From Cliona cf. orientalis (taxonomy: Eukaryota; Porifera; Demospongiae; Clionaida; Clionaidae), in contig OZ005695.1 of assembly GCA_963930775.1 (NCBI GenBank), forward strand, positions 6,324,001-6,388,000: DNA of 64,000 nt. Reading direction: 5' to 3'. A program made the translations under genes and the position numbers. Positions 36,105 to 47,511 of the stretch are shown in pieces (the first letter of the stretch is position 1; each line of letters begins with the position of its first letter). The notes below the pieces were generated by a model, which was not told where the DNA came from, made no database searches, and saw only the letters and a list, made by a program, of their open reading frames with translations.

Positions 36105-36133
36105 ATTAAAGTTTCATTGTCATTGACCGTTTT

Positions 36134-36564
36134 TGCTCAAGAAACTTGCTACTTCTAAGTCTAGCGCAGCTGGTGGCATCTGGCTGCTGGACCTCTTGCC
36201 AACTGCCTCCTTGAAAATTAGCATTTGTATCATGACACAGTTCCTTTAATCGTAGCACAATCACTCACTTACACCAAAATAGATGATAATGCAGTTCTGT
36301 AGCGTTTCGAGTCCTGTAGAAATACATCCATGTATAGTAGTACATTACACATAACCGTAACTGTAACACTGTCTTGGTGCTGAATTTACCCCTATCTCTG
36401 TGTTTGCTCCAAACTCTAGGAGCAACTAATCTTGATCAGCGCTGAATCAGCAGTGACTGCAGCACAGCGGAGAGCAGTCCTGCCACCCACCTTCCTGTTC
36501 ACCTACAGCCAAAGGCACAGGCTTACTGACAGCACAACTTGAGCAAAAACCATTTATACTTGCA
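36134..36564 (-). pseudogene. displaced fragment of the mind-bomb ankyrin region
   Basis: Nearly identical to 10783-11205 of the right mind-bomb gene and in the same orientation, including intron sequence and the ankyrin exon with GGRTALHCAAV. The fragment has a 5-base insertion in the exon (AGCAACTAATCTTG against AGCAGCTTG), which shifts the frame. Because introns are kept, it arose by DNA duplication and not by retroposition. It ends close to the TTAA element that starts at 36585. Confidence 0.9.
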
Positions 36565-36584
36565 TGCATGCATGCACATACTAT

Positions 36585-39500
36585 TTAAGGTACCATTAAA
36601 TTGCGTGGGCGTGAGGTGGGGGATATGACACCTAAACCACATCAAAGTCATTAGTGAGGTGCATGTTGTGTAACCACGCCCTTTTAATTGCACAGGTCTC
36701 AGGGGTGTGGCTGCTAGAGCCGGAAGTGTTCATTTAATATCCTCCATGGACCGGAAGCCGAGCCGGAAGGGAGGGGCCAGGCCACGCCCAAAACAGCCCC
36801 ACCCTGTTCCCCAAGGACCACCATTCTCAATCAAGTGCCTACTAACCACCGGATGTCCACCGGAAGCCCACAATCAATCCCAATTAAAACACACAGCTTC
36901 CTCAAGGCCAAAACACACACAAACACTTGGAGGCCGTTCCGCCACACCGCCCATGCAAGAGCTCACCTCATTTCCTGTGTGGGCGGAGTAACAACACGTC
37001 ATCGCAACCACATCCGCTTCAAACCATTGTCAGCTTCCGTCCAGCCGTACAGGCCCCTCGATCGCACCGCCGTACAGTGCCTCATTAACTGACATGGCCT
37101 CACCTTTGACCTCCTGCCACGCCCCCAAAGCCTCCTGGCCGGGTTCAAAGGTCACCACCGCATCCGGGACACGCCCACCTATCGCCGCAGCCAAGTCCCC
37201 GGCCCCGATGTCCAAGCACTGGCCTGTGAAGCCACGCCCAATCGGAAGCAATAAAACCTGCATTAACGCACACGCACACTCCACACAGTGCCAGGAACAC
37301 GCCCACATGCTTAATTAGGCCTAATTAGCTTTTTTTTTTTTTTTTTTTTTTTCAAGGCGACCAGAACACTAAGCAGAAAAAAAAATTGTTCGAAAACCGC
37401 CACATAGTTGAGTTTGATGCATAATAGAGCCATACAATGCAAGCAGGCAGCCTATACATCAATTTTGATCAAAGTGGGTAATGGTCGTCACGTTAATGTG
37501 CGCGCGTGGCCCCGCCCCTCACGTAGCGCGTGGGCGGAAAACATTGCAAACGCATGGCTTCCTATACAAACATATGGGAAAACTTCAAAGGGCCGTAACT
37601 TTAATTCTAAGGTGTGAATCAAAATTCCCCTGCGTCAAATCTCTAGTTTCGACCCATTCTGCGTGCCCATATAAAAATTATCCCCCCAAGTGCTCCCAAA
37701 TCCCCCACGAATTAGATTATTTATTTAAATTTGCTTTTTTTTCTACTTAGTGTATAACAAGGCGACCAGAACACTAAGCAGAAAAAAAAATTGTCCGAAA
37801 ACCACCACATAGTTGAGCTGGATGCATAGTAGAGCCATACAATGCAAGCAGGCAGCCTATACATCAATTTTGACCAAAGTGGGTAATGGTCGTCAAGTTG
37901 ATGTGCACGCGTGGCCCCGCCCCTCACGTAGCGCGTGGGCGGAAAACATTGCAAATGCATGGCTTCCTATCCTATACAAACATATGGGGTAACTTCAAAG
38001 GGCCGTAACTTTAATTCTAAGGTGTGAATCAAAATTCCCCGCCGTCAAATCTCTAGTTTCGACCCATTCTGCGTGCCCATGTAAAAATTATCTCCCCAAG
38101 TGCTCCCAATTCCCCCAAACATTAATTAATTATATAAATTCTTTTTTTTTTCTACTTAGTGTATAATTTTTCAAGGCGACCTGAACACTAAGCAGAAAAA
38201 AAAAATGTCCAAAACCACCACATAGTTGAGCTGGATGCTTAGTAGAGCCATACAATGCAAGCAGGCAGTCTACACTCCAATTTTGACCAAAGTAGGTAAA
38301 GGTCGTCACGTTTGTGTGCGCGGGTATTCCCCGTTTTTCACGTAGCGCGTGGGCGGAAAACATTGCAAACGCATGGCTTCCTATACAAACATATGGGAAA
38401 ACTTCAAAGGGCCGTAACTTCAATTCAAAGGCGTGAATCAAAATTCTTTCAGGTCAAATCTCTAGTTTCGACCCATTCTGCGTGCCCATGTAAAAATTAC
38501 GTCCCCAAGTACTCCCAAACCCCCCATGAATTAGATTATTTATTTAATTATTTAAATCTTTTTTTTTCAAGGAGACCAGAACACTAAGCAGAAAAAAAAA
38601 ATGTCCAAAACCCACCACATAATCGAGCTGGATGCATAATAGACCCATGCAATGCAAGCAGACAGCCTAAACTTCAATTTTGACAAAAATGGGTAAAGGT
38701 CGTCACGTTACTGTGCGCGCGTGGCCACGCCCCTCACGTAGCGCGTGGGCGGAAAACATTGCAAACGCATGGCTTCCTATACAAACATGGGGATACTTCA
38801 AAGGGCCGTAACTTTAATTCTAAGGCGTGAATCAAAATTCTTTCAGGTCAAATCTCTAGTTTTGACCCATTCTGCGTGCCCATGTAAAAGTTATGTCCCC
38901 AGATGCTCCCAAATCCCCCATGAATTACATTATTTAAATTTTGTTTTTTTTTCTACTTAGTGTTTAATAATTTCTACTTAGTGTTTAATTTCAAGGGGAC
39001 CACACACTAAGCAGAAAAAAAAATGGTCCGAAAACCACCACACAGTCGAGCTGGATGCATAGTAGAGCCATACAATGCAAGCAGGCATCAAAATAGCCAT
39101 ATGTGCAATGTTTGGTAAAGGGTCGTCAACGTACCCCGCGCGCCCGTAATTTTTTTTATGGGCAAACATTGCAAGTGCATGGCTTCCTATACAAACATAT
39201 GGGGATACTTCAAAGGGCCATAACTTTAATTCTAAGGTGTCAATCAAAATTTTCTCATGTCAAATCTCGTGTTTCGACCCATTCTGCGTGCCCATATAAA
39301 AATTATCTCCCCAAGTGTTCCCAATCCCTCCAAACATTATTTACTGCAAAGAAATCTTTTTTTTTTTCTACTTAGTGTGTAATAAGTCGTTGCGGTTAAT
39401 AGTTAAGAAAGAATGCTTTGATCTTGCTTTGATGTGGGCAATTACTGGCCTTTTCTTCAGGGGCCACTTCCGGTCGCTAATTACACGCGCATAATCATCC

Positions 39501-39862
39501 CTGGCCGATTCTGGACACGCCCACCTTCGACCAAAAGCACTCGTATGGCCTCTTCGACCACGCCCCTTCACGATTCGGATTGATTGTGGGCTTCCGGTGG
39601 ACATCCGGTGGCCAGTCGGCACTTGATTGAGAATGGTGGTCCTTGAGGCACAGGGTGGTGCTGTTTTGGGCGTGGTCTGGCCCCTCCCTTCCGGCTCGGC
39701 TTCCGGTCCATGGAGGATATTAAATGAACACTTCCGGCTCTAGCAGCCACACCCCTGAGACCTGTGCAATTAAAAGGGCGTGGTTACACAACATGCACCT
39801 CACTAATGACTTTAGGTGTCATATCCCCCACCTCACGCCCACGCAATTTAATGGTACCTTAA
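36585..39862. mobile_element. 3.27-kb TTAA-flanked inverted-repeat element
   Basis: TTAA (36585-36588) then GGTACCATTAAATTGCGTGG at the left; the exact inverse then TTAA (39859-39862) at the right. Inverted repeats span 36589-36880 and 39577-39858, about 97% alike apart from a 10-base block CCACATCAAA present only on the left. A TTAA target site suggests mobilisation by a piggyBac-type transposase, but none is encoded. The interior has a GC-rich segment (36990-37310) and five tandem units (37366-39378). Open frames inside are not supported as genes. Confidence 0.88.
37366..39378. repeat. five tandem about 390-bp units, each with its own inverted termini
   Basis: Units at 37366-37753, 37771-38162, 38185-about 38568, 38581-38963 and 39004-39378. 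Each begins ACACTAAGCAGAAAAAAA; four end TTTTTTTCTACTTAGTGT, the inverse with one mismatch. The third lacks the right end and the fourth repeats its last 20 bases. Shared internal blocks include AACATTGCAAACGCATGGCT, GGCCGTAACTTTAATTCTAA and TTCGACCCATTCTGCGTGCC. Each also carries GGTAATGGTCGTCA or GGTAAAGGTCGTCA followed by a GTGCGCGCG-type stretch, as in R1. Confidence 0.9.
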
Positions 39863-39906
39863 AACTTATCTACTGTACACAGTATATGGCATAGTAGAAA
39901 GCTTAA

Positions 39907-40080
39907 TACAAACAAAAACGAAGCTAGCAGCGGTTCCACGGAACCGATTTGCACGGTTAAGGCGTCAGTAGATAGCTCATTCAGTGAGCTATCCAGTGCA
40001 TTTTTTCTCGTGAGCGTACTCCTAACCAGAGCAGAGATATTTTTGATTTACTGGAGGCCCTTGGAGGTTGGATATCGCTA
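39907..40080. repeat. truncated copy of the hAT-like insertion found in the transposase
   Basis: Reads as the inverse of 46297-46470: AACAAAAACGAAGCTAGCAG, CGGTTCCACGGAACCGATTT, TAGATAGCTCATTCAGTGAG, CCCTTGGAGGTTGGATATC. Only the part next to one terminus is present. Confidence 0.8.
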
Positions 40081-40125
40081 ACTGAATTTTATTCATGCCA
40101 TATTTAGGATGTTTCAAGATAATAA

Positions 40126-41066
40126 TTACCCCGCGCGCATGCGCAAGGGGGTAAAGTAATCGGTCGTGTCGTCGTTGTCGTTATTGTTACCCCGCGCGCA
40201 TGCGCAAGGGATAATGTAATCGGTTTTATCTGTCGTTGTCTGTCGTTAGCACAAAAATCGCCAGATCTGGAGATCTAGGCGTCTGAGTGACTCGTAAGTA
40301 CAGCATATCCGTCGACATCGTCGAAAAACTGGCTTCATTATGCTTCGAATCATTTGGTAAGGTCCATGAGCGTCGCAAATACTGCATTTTGTTGGCCACG
40401 CCTATCAACACTACCCACCATGTGCTTTCTGCTCATGCGCACAACCTGGCACAATTTGTAGGTAAAGGTCGTCAACAGACTGCCGGTTGAGTTATAGAGC
40501 TCTAGTTGTAGTTGTTGTTAGCAGAAAAATCGCCATATCTCGAGGTTCAGGCACTTCAGCGACTAGTAATCACAATGAATCAGTCGCATTTGGCGAAAAA
40601 AACGGGCTTCAGTATGCTTCGAATTGAGGGATATGGTCCACGAGCGTTACAAATAGTGCCTTTTTGTTAGCATTCGTAACCACGCCTATCGACAGTGCCC
40701 ACTCAATGCACATGCATACACAGGCCTTGTGCTTTCTGCTCATGCGCATAACATTGAATAATTATGGATGGTAAAGGTCGTCAATAATGCTAGTGGCACA
40801 CGTTTGGCTGGTGGCTATCCGCAGACTGGAATGCAAAGCCCCATCGAATCAGAATGTAAGATACCTATATTTACCTAGTCTAGATCTGGTGCAGAGAGAG
40901 AGATTCAGTGAACTTTTGGCTGATATCACCAAGAGCCCTATAATATTATACAACCAGGGGCTTATGGGGTCTATATATAAGTCCTTGACACAACCAAACA
41001 ACAACAAAAGCAGACCTATAGATTGCGCAATGTGCGTGCGGGGTATGTGCTCTATAGAGCTCTAGT
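40126..41066. repeat. R1 dispersed repeat, tandem pair
   Basis: The best copy for defining the family. The left end is TTACCCCGCGCGCATGCGCA and the right end is GGTATGTGCTCTATAGAGCT followed by CTAGTT. Core motif GGTAAAGGTCGTCAA occurs twice (about 40461 and 40774). Internal blocks are CAAAAATCGCC, TGCTTCGAAT, CACGCCTATC and CTTTCTGCTCATGCGC. No transposase-like frame is present. Confidence 0.8.
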
Positions 41067-41292
41067 TGGCCATGCGGCCATTCTAGTTTTGCACAACTCC
41101 TCTATTGAAGTCACTGTTAAGTGAATACACAACATCATCTTATAATAATTTAGCTATTGTTCAGTGAATATACAACATCTTATAATAATTTTTGGTAGCC
41201 TATCGGCATATCAAATACTAGCTAGTAGTGGTTCCCTCTCTTCATTTACTGGCACATACTATTATTGTGGAAAATTTTCAACTTGATTGCAA

Positions 41293-43976
41293 TCATCATT
41301 CATCATTATTGTTCCAATCCAATGACTGTTGCATTTGGTGAAATTCTCTCTTCCTTTTACAACAACAGCAATACTTAAATAAAAGTGATGCTAGTTTCCT
41401 TGCTGCGTTTACCTTGATGATATGATAAGCATTGATGCTCAAGGCAGTGAGGAAGGCCAAGCCTACGAGAAGATGCGAAGAAATCGTAGAAAACATAACA
41501 CCATAATGAGAATTTGCACATGCAGAAAGAATCGCCAAGTTGGCCAAGAACTAACCTTCAAGGATATTCAGGCAATGTCGTCTGTACAGGCCACCTGGGA
41601 GTGCGTGAGATATGGCTAAAAGTAGGATAATGGTGACCAAAGTTGTGTTGAGTATCCTGCCAGGGTCACCTCCGGAACTGTAAGCAGATATGACCATTAT
41701 CAGGACCCTGACAATCAATAAAAGTCCCGGAGTCCAAAACCATGCATTGGCATAGAATGGTCCAGTGTAGGCATCAAATAGTGGCTTAAGACGAGATACC
41801 CAAAAGAAGGGGCGGTGGTGTGATACCCTCTGAAGGCACTGGTTGAAGAATAGAGCAAATGCAAAGGGCAAAAGAAGGAGACTAAATAGAGAGGCAAAAA
41901 GAGCTAGGGGAATATGTTTGCCCTCAAAATACTTCAGGCTTCCATCACCAAGCCATCGCAGTTCATATTTGTCATCTTCTCTGTACAATTTGGCCACATG
42001 CAATGCACCGATAATAGTTTCAACATTTTGTGCATATAAGAGAGAAAGATTATAGTTGCTAAAACTTTCACTGCATCACTTCTAGCTATCGAGGAGTATC
42101 GCTTACTTAAGCAGATCATAATACCAGTCAGAAACCGGCAGAAGACATACCGTTGTGTCAGGATATGAGGGAGTTTTTCATCACATAACATTCTATCCTT
42201 ATGGCAGAGACACACTGTGAGAGGGGAAGATGTTATCGAGTATCGATTAACAGTATTGTTTGGTATATTAAATATCTTTTTGAACATCTCTGTGCTGTGT
42301 TTGGCTTTGTGTTTTGGATTATCTATCATGTAGCAGTAATCAATTGAACCACCGAAAAGGTTATCACCAGCAAAATATTTGATAGAATTATCAAACACAT
42401 TAACATGGATGGTATCAATAAGAGAACGATTTACTAAAGGTTTGTAGCCTAATTGAAAGAAATAGGGTGGCTTGGGTTGAAGACACAATACATATTCCCC
42501 ACCTGCATGCTCTGCTTCATTGTTTGATATCGTTACGGTCACGCCAGCATTGAAATAGATGACAGCATTTTGACATAGCAGTATCCCCCCTTGTTATCAA
42601 TTATGTTTATGTTGCCAGATTCTATGATATTGCTGCTTGTGGCAAGAACTCCTGTGGTTTTCTTATCATGAACAGTGCAGGTATTCAGTTCAAAATATTT
42701 GTTTGATTTGGTGAAACGATGCCCGTGCCAGAGCCAGATCTTTGATTGCCATCGTGAGCAAAATTACCGTAAAATTCACAGTTCTCGAGAACAACTCGAA
42801 ACTGGGGACTTTATTGATAATAATAGCCAGTAGTGTAATAATTGATGCTATGAAAAGCAATACCACCAAAGCCTGTTTTGCAAACGGCATTATTTGTGAA
42901 AGTAAAATTTAAGAAAACAATCCCCAACTCAGTTTGTGTTCCTAATGCCTGACTGTTCTTACGTTACATAAACACCAGCACCAGCATACACAGCTTCATT
43001 TTCTATGAAAGTTGTATTTACTACATGCAAAAATACTGTAACAGGAGAATTATCAGATAGGCCAAATACCAAACCAAGCATGTGTTATCCCCAAAAAATC
43101 TAAGGATGGATAGCTTTTCTGAATACAATCAGCTCAATGCAAGCTTCACATAGCACAATATCAGAAGAGTGGCAAATGCTTGAATGGTATTGAGTAGGGA
43201 GGGACGCAAAACAAACAGATAGAGTGGGAAACTCAGTTGCCACAAGACTTTTACCAAGGCAGTTATATTGGCATGCAGACAGGTCTCAAATCCTAAGTTG
43301 AGTGAATTTAAGGGAATGATACAAGAGTTATAATTTCATTTGTCAGTGTGCCTCCAGGGACTAGAGTAGAGTCATAATTATGTTTGGGTAAAAAATAGCT
43401 CCATTGACGAATCCAGTAGTAATGGTAACATTCAAGTGCGTTATGAGGAGAATATGGCCACAATTCCAAGAGCAAGAAAGACGAGAAAGAGCAGGATGTT
43501 ACCAATTGGAGCATTGTTTGCAGCTGATTTATCCAAACACAGCATTATAGCCGGCTCTACAACTGCCACAAAGGAATCCAGTTCCGATTGCATTGAACAT
43601 CATAATTAACTTCACTATCACTAGGGCTTCTAACACTACAGTGATGATATCCTGTTCAGGATTGCAGTATCCACATGCATTCATAAATGACTATTTCTTC
43701 ATAAATGGTCCCATCCAAATACCATCTGGGACTAATAGCAGCAAATTATAAGTCGGGGGTCACATACACAAATGCTTTCCTCTGCATCAAATTGAATCCA
43801 AAGCCACAGGAAAGTAACTCAATATTTAACTGTTCCTGAGCTTTTCCAGCGATATCAGTGGAATAGATTACAGGCTTACATTTTGATTCTCCTCGCCAAT
43901 TATTTGAACAGGTAGCTACTTTAGTTTGTTTGTTCTCATCCAGCACTGCGAATCTATCAGATATCAGCAGTGCCAA
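41293..43976 (-). pseudogene. decayed beta-helix / multi-membrane-span surface protein
   Basis: On the minus strand the C-terminal half reads VTISNNEAEHAGG (end of a parallel beta-helix-like repeat region), a Cys-rich CLCHKDRMLC, then hydrophobic helices with LALFASLFSLLLLPFAFALF, PLFDAYTGPFYANAWFWTPG, LLIVRVLIMVISAYSSGGDP and ISSHLLVGLAFLTALSINAY. The DAYxGPF and FWTG...LLLxR motifs recall large uncharacterised membrane proteins of sponges. It is broken: an in-frame TAG after LNILEG (about 41550), a frameshift near 42545 before AGVTVT, and disconnected upstream frames to 43976. No signal peptide or start is seen. Function unknown. Confidence 0.6.
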
Positions 43977-43979
43977 TTC

Positions 43980-44420
43980 TAGGTTTATCTACAGAGGGGA
44001 CCCTGAGTCCCTAACAGGTTAAAACACTAAGCTTTAGTATATATAAATATGTTCCACAAAACTGCATTAGATATTCTTGCATAGGTGCAAATGTTAGCAT
44101 GTGACCAACAGAGATCCAATAACAGGGTGGGTCTGTGCCCCCTCAGGCCCCCCCCCCCACCACTGGATATCAGATGGCATCTGAAAAAGCACATCTATAT
44201 GCTGCTACAATGTTTGAATTGCATATAATAATACATGTCTTGGAAACACTCTTATAATATAATAAAAGCAAAAATCCAAGAGCTCCGTTGTTGAGGTCCA
44301 AGAAGGAATACCGGCACCTTAGATCGTACAAGCTAAATTAATTTATCCTTTTTACTAGGCATTTACCTGATCTTTCAAGCAGTGCCATTGGCTCCCCTTA
44401 AATAAACTTTTAAGCATAAT
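43980..44420. other. intergenic stretch
   Basis: AT-rich DNA with a CCCCCCCCC run at about 44149-44158 and no supported gene. Confidence 0.5.
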
Positions 44421-44894
44421 TACCCCGCGTGCGCGCATGCGCAGCAAGGGGTAAAGCAATCGGTTTGTCTGTCGTCTGTCGTCTGTCAGCATAAAATCGG
44501 CAAATCTCAACATTTATGATTTAGGCGAAAGTAGGGTCGATAAATGGGATAAGATGGTGTAAGACAGCGAAAAAACACCTTCTGTCTCGCTCTTAACCCT
44601 AGGCAATACCCAGGGAGGCTACAAATCGTGCAAGTATGTCGGACACGCCTACATCGGACACGCCCACCTAGTACATTATGAAGTCTATTGCGCATGCTCG
44701 AGCTTATGGGGCGTCTACTGCGCATGCTCGAGCTTCTTCTCATTGGTGATTATGGATCTCAGAGGGAACGAAAAGTTCGTGAGTAGCAAGACTCGGAATA
44801 AACCTCAAAGAATACATACAGGCCTCTAAAAAGAGGCACGGCCATGGGTGATATTGCCATGGCACGCGGGGTATGTGCTCTATGAGCTCTAGTT
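44420..44894. repeat. R1 dispersed repeat copy
   Basis: Starts TTACCCCGCGTGCGCGCATGCG, abbreviated here, with GGGGTAAAGCAATCGGTTTG and GTCTGTCGTCTGTCGTCTGTC-type blocks, and ends ATGTGCTCTATGAGCTCTAG. The centre differs from the other copies (GGACACGCCTACATCGGACA), so it may be a third subfamily. Confidence 0.7.
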
Positions 44895-45267
44895 CTTGTT
44901 GCAGTTCAGGTTATCATTCAATCATTTCAAGAAAGTAGGAGAACATAATCAGTCTGTCATAAATTCTGTGGTACAGTGTAGTATTTCTGATTGTATAATT
45001 TACTAACTTTGCTGTCAAAAAAGAATGCATGCAATAAGTAAGAACAGTACATAGATAATCGGTCATACATTTCACTATTCCATTGAATCTAGACACCCAC
45101 ATTTTTCAGAGGAATCGTTTTATTCCGGGGAGAGTCATTAATCACCGGGGGTCACTCATGATAACTGCAGTTATCCTAGGCGGGAAATGATTTGGAGTCA
45201 TAGTCTGGGCCTAGGAGGAAATGACTGGCAAGTCATCCAGCCCTACCAGTGACACTGGATATTACTA

Positions 45268-45490
45268 CCGTATCCGATCTAATTAACGCGCCTCTCTGAT
45301 AGATGCGCCACCTCGGCCTGAAGTGCAATTTTCACGCTCTATTTAAATGCGCCCACCCACGCGTCCCTATACTTTCGTGTACAAATTTTGCGCGCCACCT
45401 CGTCGCGAAGGATAATTTTTACGCTCTAATGGCGCGCCACCCAGCACTCGTAATTATTTTTTTATGGCGCGTTAATTAGATCGGATACGG
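45268..45490. mobile_element. 223-bp MITE with TA target duplication
   Basis: Ends are perfect inverted repeats of about 25 bp: CCGTATCCGATCTAATTAAC and the inverse before TATATA. The interior has direct and inverted GCGCCACCTCG and ACGCTCTA blocks. Flanking TA on both sides fits a Tc1/mariner-type origin. It lies 200 bp upstream of the transposase remnant; a functional link is not shown. Confidence 0.88.
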
Positions 45491-46296
45491 TATATATAGA
45501 GAAATTCTTATCTCTCCTAGCTGACTTGTTTGCCTCTTGATCTCTCTCAACAGCCTTCGTAGAAGTACATACTGTTGATTTCATGTCACTTGGAACGCGC
45601 GGAATTCCGGGCGGGGCGCGGCCGGGACCGGACGGGACGCAGTCCGCGATCCGTAGGCCGTACACGTAACGTGTAGTGCGCATGTGCCATGTTTGAATTC
45701 TTCAAACGCGGCAATTTCGAGCATGAGCCAGCAAGGACATCAGCTTATAGTGCTGATATCGCAGTAAGAGTAGTATGGCAGAGGCTGGGAATGGGAATGA
45801 CGTTTAGAGATATTGCTAAACGACTACAAATTGGTCTTGGAAGCGCCCATAGGTTGTACAGGCGCTTTGCTGAGACGGGAGATTTTAAGAGAGCTGAGCG
45901 TTCTTCCAGACGACACACCAGAAAGTTGGATGAGTTTCATGAGCTGTATATAATAGGCCTGCTAATGGAGAATCCAGGGTTGTATCTTGACGAAATCAAA
46001 CTGAAAATTCAGGAAGCCACGACGTCGTCGGTGACAGTGTCTGGATCTACCATTTGTAGAGTGCTATATACAGAGAAACGGATACACCAGGAAGAAGATA
46101 TTGCAGGTCGCGAGCCAACGGTGTACAGAATTTAGAGGGCTGTTCATGGCTGAAATATTGCAATATCCACGCGATTTTTTTTTGTCTGGATCGATGAAAC
46201 GGGATCAGACAATCGCGATCAAATCCGTAAGTTTGGGATATGCATTGAGGGGTCTACCACCAGTGTATCACCGTTTGCTTGTCAGAGTACTCGAAT

Positions 46297-46642
46297 TAGA
46301 GATGTCCAACCTCCAAGGGCCTCCAGTAAATCGAAAATATCTCAGCTCTGGCTAGGAGTACACTCACGGAAAAAATGCGCTGGATAGCTCACTAAATGAG
46401 CTATCTACTGACGTCTTAATCGTGCAAATCGGTTCCGCGGAATCGCTGCTAGCTTCGTTTTTGTTTGTATAACGTTTCTATGAGGAAAGTTTAGGTGGGC
46501 GTGGCTACGTAACGGTTTTATCTACGGACACGTTACAAGCACCGTTGGATAGAGCTTGTGGAGAGCTACCTTCTGATACTCGAACATTGATATTCCACTA
46601 TAACATAATCCGCGGAAAAATCAGTGAAATTTGGAGGTTGGA
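46297..46642. mobile_element. 346-bp hAT-like MITE inside the transposase
   Basis: Flanked by TACTCGAAT on both sides (46288-46296 and 46643-46651). Left end TAGAGATGTCCAACCTCCAA, right end TTTGGAGGTTGGATATCAC, an inverted pair. The AGAGATGTCC start and 8-9-bp target repeat suggest hAT or MULE type. A truncated relative lies at 39907-40080. Confidence 0.8.
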
Positions 46643-46930
46643 TATCACTACTCGAATATCCATCATCGTTGCCATGGGCTGTGAAGGTTTGCTAACTTTC
46701 GAGATGATTTCTGGGACAACTAACGGTGAAACTTTCTTTGATTTCATTCGTGGTAGTGTCATACCCTGTATGCAACCCTTCCCAGCACCTGGTTCAGTTC
46801 TAATCATGGATAATTGCTCAATCCACCATATCCAAGAAGTAAAGGATATACTACTTCAGGCAGGGATCTTGCTGTTCTACTTACCTCCTTACAGTCCCGA
46901 CCTCAATCCAGCTGAAGAGTTGTTCAGTTA

Positions 46931-47511
46931 GGCCATATAAAATAACTTACTTGATTCTCATCCCCGCCCGTCCCAATTTTTACAAATTCCGTTATGTACC
47001 CGAAACCCGCGCGCTCTGCGTAGGGGGCTGGGCTAAATCACACAGTATTATACTATGAACGCTAAGGCTAGGTAGGGTTTGGGTTTAGGGTAGTGTTTGA
47101 CACACAAGGGTTAGTACTACTATTGTCTATAAAATCGTGAGAAAAGAGCAACTGTAGCGGCGTTCACGGTGGTGTAGTGGCTAAGGCTCTGGTGCATGGA
47201 TCCGTGGACCCCAGTTCGATCCTCGTTCCATTTGTTGACTTTCTTTTTTTCCCTTATACTCTGGAAATTTTCTAAGTTGGAAGCGGGTTTCGGGTATATA
47301 ACGCCGCTCAATTTTTACAGGCCGCCTCTATGAATTTTATTGCTATCGCGCGTGCGCGGTAGCGACTCTTTACCAAATATCTCGAAAATATGCTCCAGAT
47401 ACTGCTCTTTCTAGTGTCCTGATGAGTAAAAAATAAAAATAAAATGCCTCCTCCCGCCCCTATTTTTTGGAAAAAGGTGGATGAGAATCAATTAAGTTAT
47501 TTTATATGGCC
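46931..47511. mobile_element. 581-bp PIF/Harbinger-type MITE inside the transposase
   Basis: TTA target repeats at 46928-46930 and 47512-47514 enclose ends GGCCATATAAAATAACTTA...TTGATTCTCATCC and their inverse. A TWA target and GGC-start ends are the habit of PIF/Harbinger elements. A second inner inverted pair, GTACCCGAAACCCGC near 46996 and GCGGGTTTCGGGTA near 47284, suggests nesting. It carries the tRNA-like segment at 47165-47230. Confidence 0.87.
47165..47230 (+). repeat. tRNA-like segment (possible SINE or tRNA pseudogene)
   Basis: GGTGTAGTGGCTAAGG resembles a Pol III A box and CAGTTCGATCC a B box, with tRNA-like spacing. The acceptor and T stems do not pair well, so this is not a working tRNA. 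It may be the head of a tRNA-derived SINE carried within the MITE. Confidence 0.45.

Noticed and set aside
36707-37318. Open frames in the left inverted repeat and GC-rich part of the TTAA element
   Set aside because: The same frames recur inverted in the right arm and have no domain signature; GC-rich DNA yields long chance frames.
47165-47230. Functional tRNA gene
   Set aside because: A- and B-box-like parts exist but acceptor and T stems do not pair; listed as tRNA-like only.
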